Numbered from the stretch's first letter, positions 1 to 10,458 are shown. The stretch is DNA of 20,921 nt from an uncultured Ureaplasma sp. (GCA_902782585.1 CACZNK010000040.1:1-20921); one strand, 5' to 3'. The notes: generated from the letters alone by a model not told the origin. Numbers and translations: made by a program.

Positions 1-10
1 AAACTATTGA

Positions 11-16
11 TATAAT
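11..16 (+). promoter_or_regulatory. -10 box of rnpB
   Basis: A perfect TATAAT lies about 7 nt before the predicted 5' end of RNase P RNA. The -35 region is outside or at the edge of the window, so only the -10 element is supported. Confidence 0.5.
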
Positions 17-20
17 AACA

Positions 21-378
21 AAGCAAGGTCAATTGCTGCTATATTTTATAGTAGAGGAAAGTCCATGCTTGCACATTCTGTGATGAATGTAGTGTTTTAG
101 TAGGATTAACAAATAAATCCTAGCATAACTAATTGTTATGATGGCAAAGATAATAGCTAAAGAATTTATTCCATGTTATTCTCTTTAATAAAGTGCCACA
201 GAGACGAGCTAGAAAGAAATTTTTAGGTGAAACGCGGTAAACCCCTAAAGCAAGAAACCTAAATTATGGTAAGGGAATGCAAAAACAAGAAATGAATTGG
301 TTTTGTGACTTAAAAGATTTTTTAAGTAGATAAATAATTGACGGCATTTTTGCTACAGAACATGGCTTACATTGCAAA
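21..378 (+). ncRNA. rnpB: RNase P RNA (catalytic subunit)
   Basis: This is the ribozyme that removes 5' leaders from pre-tRNAs. The conserved blocks appear in order: the GAGGAAAGTCC block after the P3 hairpin (53-63), a CCACAGAGACGAG block (about 196-208), the GTGAAACGCGGTAAACCCC block (about 227-245), an AAGGGAATGC segment (272-281), and the 3' block ACAGAACATGGCTTAC (about 355-370). The 5' part resembles the Bacillus (type B) RNA around P2-P3. GCAA at 23-26 can pair with TTGC at 372-375 to close P1, which sets the approximate ends. They could be off by several bases because mollicute P1 helices are short and variable. Confidence 0.93.
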
Positions 379-397
379 ATAATTGTAGTACAATTAT
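379..397 (+). repeat. 19-bp dyad just after rnpB
   Basis: ATAATTGTA and TACAATTAT flank a single G, giving a perfect 9-bp inverted repeat directly downstream of the RNase P RNA 3' block. As RNA it could form a small hairpin protecting or marking the 3' processing site. Function is inference. Confidence 0.45.
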
Positions 398-402
398 CAA
401 TT

Positions 403-441
403 AAAAAACTAGGTTATATGGTTATATGCCTAGTTTTTTTT
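403..441 (+). terminator. Intrinsic terminator of rnpB
   Basis: AAAAAACTAGG (403-413) pairs with CCTAGTTTTTT (429-439) around a 15-nt loop, and the stem merges into a T-run. This is a classic rho-independent terminator, placed right after the RNase P RNA. Confidence 0.8.
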
Positions 442-465
442 ATTCATAAAATATAGGGTAATATT

Positions 466-751
466 ATGGCAAAAAAGAAAAAAACAATCATAAAGAACAT
501 CATATAGTTCTAAGTAAAAAATTGTATGAGATATTAAAATAATAATGTTGGACATCATATATTTCATACAAGAAAAAAATCTACAGCTATATATAAAGTA
601 AGATCTATTTCAAGAAAACACAATTCTAAATTAGTTATCCATGATCCATATGGTAGAATTGAAGTAAAAAAATTCTCGCTTAAAATCAAAACATAAAAAA
701 TCAAGTGCAAGAAGAAAAACTAGAAGAATTCATAGACACAGAAGAAAATAA
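466..751 (+). pseudogene. Small basic protein, frameshifted; possibly divergent ribosomal protein bL31
   Basis: AGGG at 454-457 precedes ATG 466, but the frame hits TAG at 505. Good coding sequence nevertheless continues across three frames to TAA at 749-751. All three changes map to A-runs: one A too few at 478-484, one too many at 536-539, and one too many at 666-672. The joined product would be about 94 residues, His/Lys/Arg-rich, with an extremely basic tail (RRKTRRIHRHRRK). The order FHTRKKST, then SISRKH, then GRIEVKKF loosely follows the bL31 pattern (F-T-R-S-T, SxxH, GRVEKF), but no zinc cysteines exist, so this identity is a weak suggestion. It could be a decayed gene, homopolymer sequencing errors, or a gene rescued by slippage. 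Neighbouring genes with equally long A-runs are intact. Confidence 0.5.
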
Positions 752-841
752 TCAAATTTAAATTGACTACTTTTTGTTATACGAAAACATTCAATTTATC
801 ATAAGTTAAATTATATTTAACACTTAAATTTGTTTTATTAA

Positions 842-847
842 TATAAT
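842..847 (+). promoter_or_regulatory. -10 box of the cation ATPase gene
   Basis: A TATAAT sits 18 nt before ATG 866, implying an mRNA leader of only about 10 nt. No Shine-Dalgarno is visible. The rest of the 752-865 spacer holds a 7-bp-arm dyad at 805-821 (GTTAAAT/ATTTAAC) without a following T-run, and nothing else recognisable. Confidence 0.5.
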
Positions 848-865
848 AAATATCATTTATTAGAA

Positions 866-3625
866 ATGGAATCGAGTTATTCTAATCAAATAGAACATCC
901 AGAAAAATTAAAAATATCTGAAATTTCGCAAAAGTTAAATACCAATATTAAATCAGGTTTAACTACAACTATTGTTAAAAATAATCAAAAAATATTTGGA
1001 CTTAATGAAATTAAAAAAGATAAAAAGAAATCATTTTTAATTCTTTTTTTTAAACAATTAATAGAACCAATGATTATTCTGTTGTTAATTGCAACTTTTA
1101 TTTCAATTATTCCATTAATGATTAATGTAGCTAGTAAAAAACCCAATGGCCTTGCGGAGATTTGTGAACCTTTTATTATTTTATTTGTTGTAATAATAAA
1201 TTCATTACTTGGTCCTATTCAAGAATATAAAGCTGATATTGCTATTGAATCAATTAGAAAAATGATTACAAATAAAGTTAAAGTTATTCGTGAAAATAGA
1301 ATGATATTAATTGATAGCAATCAATTAACTATTGGTGATGTTGTTTATTTTGAAGCTGGTGATAATATCTATGCTGATGCAAGAATTATTGAAGCTAATA
1401 ATTTGAAAGTAATGGAATCAATATTAACTGGTGAATCTAATGCAATTGACAAATATTCAAATCATGTTTTTAATTCACCAACCCATTTAAACGATCGAGA
1501 TAATATGGTTTATTCTGGTTGTAGTGTTATATATGGCACAGGTAAAGCAATAGTTACAAACATTGGTATGCAAACTGAAATTGGTAAAATTGCCACAATG
1601 ATTAAAGATGTCAAACCTGAAAAAACATCATTTCAAAAACAACTTTCAAGATTAGGTAAGATTATATGCATAGTTTGTGTTGCAATATGTTTTTGCGTTT
1701 TACTAGCTAATTTTATTGAAAATGTAATTAGCCAGCAATTTTTTGAACCATCAAAAATTATTCAAGCAATAATGGTTGCTATTAGTTTATCTGTTGCAGC
1801 CATTCCAGAAAGTCTACCAATTATTATTACTATCACTATGGCTATTGGTATTAAAAACATGGCTAAGCAAAATGCAATTGTAAAACAAATATCTGTAATT
1901 GAAGAATTAGGATGTGCTTCAGTTATATGTAGCGATAAAACTGGTACATTAACTGAAAATAAAATGTTATTAGTTAATGTTTACAATTTATCAAAAGATA
2001 AATTATTATATGATTCACAAATATCAAGTAAAGAATATTGTTTAGATATATTAAAATATTCTGTTTTATGTTCAAATGCTGAATATGATCCAATTAAAAA
2101 AATAACTACTGGTGACCCTACTGAAGCATGTTTATTAATTGCATTAGAAAAATATTTCAATATTAATAAATCAAGTCTTGATAAAAAATTTCATCGCTTA
2201 TTTGAATTACCTTTTAATTCAGAATCTAAACTAATGAGTTGTATTATTCAACATAATAATAAAAAATTTATTATTGTCAAGGGTGCACTATCTGAACTTA
2301 TAAAAATTAGTAAGTTATCAAAAAATGAAAAACAAAAACTTGAAAATGCTAATTTCCAAATTTCTTCATCAGGTAAAAGAGTATTAGCAGTTGCATATAA
2401 AGAATTAACATCTAACAACTACAAAAATATTAAATTATTTTTAAATAATTTAAATATTTTAGGTTTATTAGGAATTACTGATCCTATTAGAGAATCTGCA
2501 AAATTATCAGTACAAAAATGTATTAATAGTGGTATTAAAGTTGTAATGATTACAGGCGATCAAATTTTAACTGCTAAAAATGTGGCTAGTCAACTAGGAA
2601 TATATTCAAAAGGTGATATTGCAATTACAGGAGCAGAATTTGATAAAATATCTGATGAAGAATATTTACAAAAAATAAATAAAATTAGTATTTATGCTCG
2701 TGTATCACCAAGTAATAAATTAAGAATTGTGAAAGCTTTTAAATCATTAAATCAAGTAGTTGCTATGACAGGTGATGGGGTTAATGATGCACCTGCATTA
2801 AAAGAAGCAAATGTTGGCTGCGCTATGGGAATAGTTGGAACTGATGTAGCTAAAGATGCTGCTGATATTGTTTTATTAGATGATAATTTCTCAACAATAG
2901 TTAATACAATTAAGATAGGTAGAGGAATTTTTAAAAACATTTTAAAAGTTATAAATTTTTTGATTGCTAGCAATGTTGCTGAATTTATAACAATAATTAC
3001 ATTATTTATTGTTGGTTGAACTATTCATAGTGAATCTACTTTTACTCCTATCCAAATACTTTGAATTAATCTTATTACTGATTCATTACCAGCAATTGCA
3101 TTAGGATTAGAAAAAGTTAATGAAAATGTAATGTTTGATAAACCTCAAGTTAACAATGCAAGTCTTTTTACTAATAAACTGTGATTAAAAATATTGATAG
3201 AAAGTTTGATGCAAACAATTGCTTACTTATTCATATATTTCTTAACATATTACTATCTTGCTAATAAAGATTTAAGATTTGCTGAACAAACTGCAATAAC
3301 TTTTACATTTATTTGTATAGGTTTGATTCAATTAATATGGACATTTAATTTAAAGAGTAACAAATCAATATTCAAAACTAAAATATTTGATAATAAATAC
3401 TTAAATGTTGCCAATATAATTTCAATGATTTTATTATCATTAGTTTTTTTAACGCCTGAATTAAATGTTACATTTAAACTTATTGATATTTATCATCTTG
3501 AGTATGATATCGGGTTGATACCATTATATTGTGCAATTATTGTTATATTAATTCCATTATGTTGAATGGAAATTGAAAAACTATTATTTAACAAGTATAT
3601 ACATAAAATTTGAAGATATAATTAA
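866..3625 (+). CDS. P2-type cation-transporting ATPase (Ca2+-like)
   Basis: A 919-aa P-type ATPase that pumps cations across the membrane at the cost of ATP. TGA at 3017-3019, 3062-3064, 3563-3565 and elsewhere must be read as Trp. Domains in order: N-terminal segment, M1-M2, actuator domain with TGES (188-191), M3-M4 with PESLP (314-318), phosphorylation motif DKTGT (Asp357), nucleotide domain with KGA, hinge TGDGVND (635-641), then six C-terminal helices. M5 has SNVAE (Asn703, Glu706) and M6 has NLITDSLP (Asn735, Thr738, Asp739). Together with Glu315 in M4 these match the SERCA/PMR1 Ca2+-site ligands, so calcium export is the best guess; Mn2+ or Na+ are possible. PESLP departs from the usual PEGLP. 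The gene converges on ruvX with only 3 nt between stops. Confidence 0.9.
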
Positions 3626-3628
3626 TAT

Positions 3629-4051
3629 TTATTTTGATTGTTGATCAATATATTCTTGCAATATATATTGTGCTGAAAGTTTATCTTTAATTTTTTTTAT
3701 TTGACTATTCTTTAATTTGGACTGATTTTTAAGCATCTCAGTTGTGTTATACGTAGAATAACGCTCATCAAATAAAATAATTTCTAAATGTAAATTATTT
3801 TCCAATAATTGTTTAAATTTCAAAACTTCATTAGCCATTTTAGAAATTGTCCCATTTAAATTAATAGGATAACCTAATATAATTTTGTTTACATTGTAAT
3901 CTGTTATTTTATCTTTAAGCTTATTTATTACAAATAAATAATTGTTTTTAGGATATTCAATAGTCATTAATGCAGATGCTATTTTATTAGAAGCATCTGA
4001 AATAGCTACACCAATATTTTTTATTCCAAAATCTAAACCCAATGTACGCAT
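3629..4051 (-). CDS. ruvX: RuvX/YqgF-family RNase H-like nuclease
   Basis: A 140-aa protein, the usual family length. The N-terminal strand LDFGIKNIGVAIS carries the first catalytic Asp (Asp7), and FDERYST (Asp95-Glu96) supplies the next acidic residues. The family processes the 5' end of pre-16S rRNA and was earlier proposed as a Holliday-junction resolvase. The start codon lies 1 nt after the dnaG stop, so it is the last gene of a glyS-dnaG-ruvX transcript and probably depends on translational coupling. No terminator separates it from the converging ATPase gene. Confidence 0.9.
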   Translation of the reverse strand: MRTLGLDFGIKNIGVAISDASNKIASALMTIEYPKNNYLFVINKLKDKITDYNVNKIILGYPINLNGTISKMANEVLKFKQLLENNLHLEIILFDERYSTYNTTEMLKNQSKLKNSQIKKIKDKLSAQYILQEYIDQQSK

Positions 4052-4052
4052 A

Positions 4053-5987
4053 TTATTTCTTTAATCTATTATTCTTTAATTCTTTTAATTGCTTAAAATA
4101 TTTAGATTTTTGCATTTGATCAGTTGAGGTATTAATTTTAGTAATTAAATATTTGGTTAAGAAATTGTATGAACGATTAGAAAAATTTTTAGTTAAATTA
4201 TCAATATCTTTATTTGAATAATTAAATATACCATCTTCAACTTCATACATATATGTATTTAATACATTATTTACCTCTTCATAACATAATTTTTCTTCAT
4301 TTGATAAATCTGATGATTTAATTTTACTATCAATTGTTTTTTTCATGTTATCATATAGTTCTTTAGTATTAATTTCTTGATCAATATTAATAAATGTTTT
4401 ATATAAACGATAAATTTTATCTTGCCACTTTGTCATTAATACTTTATTGATATTTATTTTTCGCAAAATGTATTCAAACATAGATGGATTAGCTAAAATT
4501 ACTTTTAAAATTTCATCAATGTAATTATTCATTTGTTTATACATCATTTCAATTTCAGTAATTCTTTTTGCTTTTTTAGATGCTGTGCATATTTTTATTT
4601 GTTTATTAATAACATCAACTCCACCACTAAATGATTTCTTATTCTTTTCTATATATTCTTGTAATTTAGTTTTTAAACTTTCTTTTGAAATTTTAGTTCT
4701 TGATGAAATTAAATCAAGATGTATATCATGTAATAATGTATCACCATATTGTGATAAATATGCTAATAAATCATTAATACAATTTATTTTTTGGTCATTA
4801 GAAATATTTTCTGGTAATTCACACAAAATCTTATATGTCAAATAATCAATTCTGGTTTTAACAATTTTATCAATAGCTTTTTTACCATGAATTCTTAAAA
4901 TTTCATCAGCATCTTTTTCTTTAAAATCTTTGTAATTAATTACAGATACATTTAAACCATTTTCAAATAATTGTTTACCTATAGATAAATTAGCATCTTT
5001 TCCTGCTTGATCATTATCATAACTTAAAATGACATATTTTAAGTTATTTATTGTTTGCAATAATGAAATTTGTTTAGAAGTTATTGCTGTTCCCATAGTC
5101 GCTATTGTATTACTATATCCTGCGCAAGTATAAGCTATAACATCCATAAATCCTTCACAAATAATTACAAAATCTTTGTTAGAAGTTTTGATGTTATTAA
5201 AGTTATAAAGAACATCGCCTTTTTTGAATATTTTGGTTTCTTTTGTATTTGAATATTTACTTTCTAATTTACCAGTTCAATCTCTACCACTAAAACCAAT
5301 CAAATTATTATTTTCATCATAAATAGGAAAAGTAATTCGATTAATTAAAAATGGTATTACAAAATTATCACTTGTTTCTGTAGCAATTCCAGCGTCAAAT
5401 AATTCTTGCAAGTTAAAAACTTTATTTTTTGGTAAATTATTACCAAAAAAATCATCTTTATTTGTTAACCAATCAATCATTTTGTGTTTATTATTGATTG
5501 CATAACCAATACTAAACTTTTTAATTACTTCATCATCTAAACCACGTTTAATTAAATAATCTAATATTGCTTTATTTTCACTATTATAAAGAACGCCAGT
5601 ATAAAATTCATTAGCACGATTATTAGCATCGACTAATCTTTGGTACGCTGGTGGTAATGATTTTGAGCTTTTAACAATAAAATTAAAACCATTCAAATCA
5701 TAATTAGTTAATTCAGCAACTTTTTTTACAGCATCAATATATGAAATCTTTTCATATAAAGATACAAATTTAAAAACATCACCTTTTGAACCACAAACAA
5801 AACATTTTCAAATTTTCTTCTTTGGTGAAATTGAAAGAGATGGATGAGTATCTTGATGAAAGGGACATAGTCCAAAATAACTTGAACCTTTTTTCTTTAA
5901 TGAGATGTAGTGTGAAATAACATCAATTATGTTGGTGCTATTTCTAATATCATCAATTAAATATGAAAGATTAGTATTTTTAATCAT
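4053..5987 (-). CDS. dnaG: DNA primase
   Basis: A 644-aa DnaG that makes the RNA primers for replication. The frame is continuous only with TGA as Trp (for example at 5274-5276 and in the zinc region). A CHC2-type zinc finger lies at Cys41, His44, Cys62 and Cys65. The TOPRIM domain has EGFMD (Glu278-Asp282) and the DxD pair in SYDNDQAG (Asp324, Asp326). The rest is an AT-biased, lysine/asparagine-rich C-terminal region where the helicase-binding domain normally lies, not recognisable by eye. ATG 5987 is chosen because MIKNTNLSYLIDDIRN matches the usual primase N-terminus. It sits 3 nt after the glyS stop and 1 nt before ruvX. Confidence 0.95.
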
Positions 5988-5990
5988 TGA

Positions 5991-7367
5991 CTATATCTTA
6001 TTCTCATTTAAATATTTTGTTATATCAACTATTTTAATTCGTTCTTGTTTCATTGTATCACGATTTCTTATCGTTACACATTTGTCATTTAATGAATCAT
6101 AATCAAATGTTACACAATACGGTGTACCTATTGCATCTTGACGTCGATATCTTTTACCTATTGAACCACTTGTATCAAATATAGCTGAAACATTATTTTT
6201 AATAATGTCATTAAATATTTTTAATGCATTTTTTTGTAATTTACTAACAAGAGGTAAAACAGCTACTTTATATGGAACTAAATCATATGTTAAATGCATT
6301 ACAACTCTTGAAGTATTATCTTTTAATTTTTGCTCTTCATATGCATCACAACAAATTGCATAAAACATTCTTTCTACGCCTAATGATGGTTCAATTATGT
6401 AAGGAATTATTTTTTTATTTGTTTGCTCATCAAGATATCAAATATTTGATTTAGATACATTTGCATGACATTTTAAATCATAATCACGTCGATTAGCAAT
6501 TCCTCATAATTCACTGAATCCATGTGGAAATTTATATTCAATATCAACTGTACGTGATGAATAATGTGATAAATCATTTTTATCATGTTCTTTTAATCTT
6601 CAATTTTTAGAGTTTAAATGAATTGTTTTTTTAATAAAATGTTTGATTTTATCTAATTGATCATCAAATAATGCATCTGCTTTATCTGGGAATGTAAAGT
6701 ATTCGCACTCCATTTGTTCAAATTCTCTTGTGCGGAAAATAAAATTTCCTGGAGTAATTTCATTTCTAAATGCTTTGCCAATTTGACAAATAGCAAATGG
6801 TAATTTCATTCTAGTTGTTCTTTGAACATTCATAAAATTAGTAAATATACCTTGTGCTGTTTCAGGTCTCAAATATGTTTCATTTTTTTTATCGCAAATA
6901 ACACCTAAATATGTTTTAAACATTAAATTAAAATTTCGAATATTTGTTCAATGTTGTTTACCACATATTGGACATTTAATATGATTTTTATCAATAATTT
7001 TTTCAATTTCACTATATGGAGTATTTTCAGAAACAGAAATATTAGTTGTCGATGCAATTAATTTATCTGCACGGAAGCGGTTATGACAATTTTTGCAATC
7101 AATTAATGGGTCATTAAAGTTTTTCAAATGACCGCTAGCTTGTCATACAGTAGGATTTAAAATAATACTACTATCAATTCCTACAGCATTTGGTTGTGTA
7201 GTTACATATTCTTTTCATCATAAATCTTTAATATTTTGTTTTAATAATACACCTAATGGTCCATAATCTCAACCATTAGCAATACCACCATAAATTTCAG
7301 AACATGGATATACAAATCCATATTTTTTTAAATGGTTGACTATTGTTTCTTGTTTTAATTCTTCCAT
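5991..7367 (-). CDS. glyS: Glycyl-tRNA synthetase, homodimeric class II
   Basis: A 458-aa single-chain (alpha2) GlyRS, the type found in Mollicutes and many Firmicutes, as opposed to the glyQ/glyS pair. The N-terminus (HLKKYGFVYPCSEIYGG, then ANGWDYGPLG) is typical. A zinc-knuckle-like insertion holds CKNC and CPIC. Class II motif 2 is seen as FRNEITPGNFIFRTREFEQME, preceded by RPETAQGIF. The C-terminal anticodon-binding domain contains YDLVPYKVAVLPL and SIGKRYRRQDAIGTPYCVT. Several tryptophans, including in NGWDYGP, are TGA. It is the first gene of the glyS-dnaG-ruvX operon. Confidence 0.96.
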
Positions 7368-7380
7368 AAACTACTAATTT

Positions 7381-7386
7381 ATTATA
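7381..7386 (-). promoter_or_regulatory. -10 box of the glyS operon
   Basis: TATAAT on the minus strand, 13 nt before ATG 7367, would give a leader of roughly 7 nt with no Shine-Dalgarno. The 7368-7459 spacer is the divergent control region for glyS and the 7460 gene. Confidence 0.5.
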
Positions 7387-7424
7387 TATATGCTATTAAA
7401 ATAAATTGGTATTTCAATTATTTA

Positions 7425-7459
7425 TATAATCTTTTTCAAAGACTATATACTATATACTA
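7425..7459 (+). promoter_or_regulatory. Promoter region of the 7460 gene
   Basis: TATAAT at 7425-7430 is followed by a 7-bp tandem repeat (ACTATAT twice, then ACTA, 7442-7459) that contains two TATACT boxes, at 7446-7451 and 7453-7458. Depending on the box used, the transcript has a leader of about 20 nt or is leaderless. No Shine-Dalgarno is present. Confidence 0.4.
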
Positions 7460-7768
7460 ATGCCATCATATTTGATTATTAAAGAATTAAGATTTAAAAA
7501 CAATAAGTTTAAAACTTATACATTTTTATGCTCATGGACTGAATTCATCAATAAATATGCATTTAATCTCATTCAAATAAGAGATGACTTATTAGCTAGC
7601 AAAAAAGCAAATTATTATTTGTATATCAAACAAATTTGTAAATTAGATTATGATTTGTTAAATTTAATTAGAATTTCCATTAATGATGATTTAAATTTCT
7701 CAAAGGTGTTTTTAGAGAATTACTTTAACAGTAATGCCTTTAAAATTAAAATTAATACTATCAATTAA
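7460..7768 (+). CDS. Hypothetical protein, 102 aa
   Basis: I do not recognise this protein. It is a soluble-looking 102-aa chain rich in Leu, Asn, Lys and Tyr. There is no signal peptide, membrane segment or cysteine pair. The N-terminal half suggests alternating strands (PSYLIIKEL, KFKTYTFLCSWTEF) and the rest looks helical (LIQIRDDLLASKKANYYLYIKQI). It uses TGG for its single Trp. It is the first gene after the divergent promoter region and lies 5 nt before the acetyltransferase gene, so the two are probably co-transcribed. Codon use looks like the neighbouring genes. Confidence 0.65.
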   Translation: MPSYLIIKELRFKNNKFKTYTFLCSWTEFINKYAFNLIQIRDDLLASKKANYYLYIKQICKLDYDLLNLIRISINDDLNFSKVFLENYFNSNAFKIKINTIN

Positions 7769-7773
7769 CTTAT

Positions 7774-8421
7774 ATGTCTAAAAATAAATTACCAAATCCA
7801 AATATTATTCATCCAGTTAAAAATCATTATGATGTTATTTATCCTAAGAATGTAAATTCTAATAAAAGAATTAATATTGGTGATTTTACATACATAAGTG
7901 AATCTAGTTTTAAGAATAGTGTTATTGGTAACTATAGCTTTTCAAAAGATAAATTAATTATTGGTAGATTTTGTCAAATTGGTAAAAATGTTAAATTTTT
8001 ATTAAATGATGTTAATCATGAAATGAATTGTATATCAACATTTCCATTTTACATATTTGATGATTGGAATGAACAAAAGCCAAATATTAAAACATTTAAT
8101 CTAAAAGGTAATATTGTTATTGGTAATGATGTGTGAATTGGTCAAAATGTTACTATTTTACCAGGAGTAAAAATTGGCAATGGTGTTATTATTGGGACAA
8201 ATAGTACTGTAGGATCAAATATTCCTGATTATGCCATTTCAGTTGGTAATCCATGTAGAGTTGTTAAATATCGTTTCAATAAACAAATTATTAAAGAACT
8301 TAATAAAATTAAATGGTGAGATTTACCATTAAAAACAATTAAAAAGATTGCCCCATTGCTAAAAAGCAATAATATTTCTAATGCAATAAGCAAAATAAAA
8401 AAAGAAATTTTAAACTCTTAA
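7774..8421 (+). CDS. CatB/Vat-like hexapeptide-repeat O-acetyltransferase
   Basis: A 215-aa left-handed beta-helix acetyltransferase that would use acetyl-CoA. The frame is complete only if TGA 8134-8136 and another TGA in the KWWDLP motif are Trp. Hexapeptide turns are clear (INIGDF, VIGNYS, LIIGRFCQIGKNV, IVIGNDVWIGQNVTILPGVKIGNGVIIG). The segment NDVNHEMNCISTFPFYIF matches the xenobiotic acetyltransferase signature, with His82 as the expected catalytic base. The C-terminal IKWWDLP is also typical of the chloramphenicol (CatB) and streptogramin (Vat) acetyltransferases. The real substrate is unknown: many relatives act on sugars or unidentified metabolites. It is downstream of the unknown 102-aa gene, with no Shine-Dalgarno of its own. 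Confidence 0.85.
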
Positions 8422-8427
8422 TATAAT
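8422..8427 (+). promoter_or_regulatory. -10 box of tig
   Basis: TATAAT begins on the last bases of the acetyltransferase stop region and ends 8 nt before ATG 8436. A start site at the usual distance would coincide with the start codon, giving a leaderless mRNA. Confidence 0.5.
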
Positions 8428-8435
8428 ATACACAT

Positions 8436-9752
8436 ATGAAAATTATTGATACTAAAAAAGAAAATAACAGAATTATTTTAACGGTTGAAGCTGATGCAAG
8501 TGCATGAGTTAAAGAATTAGCAAAAACTAAAAAACAATTGATAAAAAATTTATCTATTCCTGGTTTTAGAAAAGGGCATGCTCCTCAAAAAATAATTGAT
8601 CAATCAATTTCAATAAATCAAGTAATATCTTCCACCCTTGATAAATTTATTAATGAATTAGCAAATAAATTTATTTTAGAAGAATCTTCTAAACATAAAG
8701 ATATTATTCCAAATTCTTTAAAAATTGATTTAAAGAATGTTGATGATAAAAATTTAACATTATTATTTGAATTTGAGAAACAACCAAATATTGAATTAAA
8801 TGGTTATGTCAAGATTGATTTTAATTATCAAGAACCAGCTGCAAGTGAAAAAGAAATTAATACTGAATTTAAAAATGCTATTAAAAATGATTTTATGCTA
8901 TCACCAAAAGAAGATGGTATAGTTGCTAAAGGTGATATGGTTAAATTTGATTTTGATGGTTATATCAATAATAAGCCTATTGATGGTGGAAAAGCAAATA
9001 ATTATCAATTAGAAATAGGTTCAGACTTATTTATTCCTGGATTTGAAGAACAAATGATTGGATTAAAAAAAGGTGATAAGAAAACTATCGAAGTTACATT
9101 CCCAAAAGACTATCCTGAAAAAGAATATAGCAATAAAAAAGCAAAATTTAATTTATTAATTAAAGAAGTTAATAAAATTACTTATCCAAAAATAGATAAA
9201 TCATATTTATCTAAATTTAAACTTCCAAATGTAGAAAATGAAACACAATTTAAAGAATATATTAAAAAAGAAATCATAAGAGTTAAAAGTTCTAATAAAA
9301 AACAAGAACTTATAAAAACAGTTAATGAATTTATAATGAAAAATACTAAATATGATTATCTTCCTGATTGCTATATTAATAGTGAAACAAAAACAATCAA
9401 AGAAAATTACGAACAACAAGCAAAATCTCAATTCAAGAAAAAACTTGATGATGCAATTATTGATTTAGGTTTTAATTCAATTGATGATTTTAATAAGAAA
9501 ATTCATGAACAAGCAGTTAATAACATTAAATTTACATTAGGAATGGATAAATTAATTAAATTATTAAATGTTAAAGTTACACTACAAGATGTTGAGAAAG
9601 AAATCACAGATTCAGCTAAAAAATTTAATGTTGATGTTAATGAATTATTAAAAAATCAATCAATTGTAAGCAGCATAAAACAATATATATTAAATGATAA
9701 AATTGTTACAAAACTTCTTGAAATAAATGAAAAATCAAATACTGCTAAATAA
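8436..9752 (+). CDS. tig: Trigger factor (ribosome-bound chaperone/prolyl isomerase)
   Basis: A 438-aa trigger factor, the usual size, which binds nascent chains at the ribosome exit tunnel. The ribosome-docking loop is GFRKGHAP (starting at 43). The FKBP-type isomerase domain runs about 160-250, with KGDMVKFDFDGY, the GSDLFIPGFEEQMIGLKKG core and KKTIEVTFPKDYP. A helical, lysine-rich substrate-cradle domain follows. ATG 8436 restores the conserved N-terminal strand (MKIIDTKKENNRIILTVEA) and requires one TGA Trp (WVKEL). Its stop is 1 nt from the recO stop on the opposite strand. Confidence 0.95.
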
Positions 9753-9753
9753 C

Positions 9754-10458
9754 TTAGTACTTAAATAATGTATCAAATTTAATTCCTAAATTTGTGTCAA
9801 TATATTCTTTTAAAAGTTTAATTGCAAAATCAAAACTTGATGCAAACATATTAGTTTTTTTATATTCACTATTAAATAAATAATGGAATAATTTAGTTTC
9901 TTCTAAAGTATATGCCTTTTCGGTTTTTGGGTTATAATGAATATTACAAACCATACCATGTTTTTTAAAACTAATTGTTTTTAATATTTTTGATCCACAT
10001 ACAATACATTTATTAACTTCTAAATTAATACCATTCAGGATACAAAATTTTTGCATAATAATTAAATTTAATTGTTTTAAAGAATATTCATTTTTCAAAA
10101 TTAAATCTAAAATCTTTGATCAAAAAACAAAGTTAATTTTACCAATTGTATTTGTTTTAGTAATACATTCACATAATAAATTAAATGGTTCAATATTTGC
10201 TAATCGTCAATCTACTTGTGTGATCGCATAACATTTTTTTAATCGACTTAATTTATTTTCAATTCGTGCAATAAAAATTTCAAACTCACAATAATTACCT
10301 AAAAATAAATTTCTTCCATTTTTACTAGTTATTTTTCGACTTCCCAAAGAAATAAAAGAAATAAGTTGTCCATTCTCATCTAAAATAGTAATGATTTCAT
10401 CATTTAATTGATAATTAATTCTTTTTACTATATAACCCTTAATAATTTGAGCAGACAT
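9754..10458 (-). CDS. recO: DNA repair protein RecO
   Basis: A 234-aa RecO, which loads RecA onto SSB-coated gaps with RecR. The N-terminal OB-fold begins IIKGYIVKRINYQLNDEIITILDENG, followed by the family-typical FISLGSRKITSKNGRNLFLGNYCEFEIF. The middle carries a CIVCGS pair and a third Cys (MVCNIHYN), remnants of the RecO zinc motif. Trp codons at the former frame breaks are TGA (VDWRLANIEPF). Its ATG overlaps the era stop in TAATG (10460-10456), so it is translationally coupled. Sequence is divergent, so the call rests on these motifs plus the conserved era-recO order. Confidence 0.85.

Noticed and set aside
805..821. GTTAAAT/ATTTAAC dyad as a terminator
   Set aside because: No T-run follows and the stem is pure A/T apart from the end pair; weak structure expected by chance in AT-rich spacer.
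2752..2973. Open frame on the minus strand inside the P-type ATPase gene
   Set aside because: It is antisense to the conserved TGDGVND hinge region; no family features, and the sense strand fully explains the sequence.
4053..5987. Apparent fragmentation of dnaG (and similarly glyS, tkt, recO, deoA, ATPase) into several pieces
   Set aside because: All breaks are TGA codons in otherwise continuous, conserved protein sequence, often at conserved Trp positions. This is genetic code 4, not pseudogenisation.
7442..7459. ACTATAT tandem repeat as a phase-variation tract
   Set aside because: Only about two and a half copies of 7 bp; too short for a convincing contingency locus, so treated as part of the promoter region.
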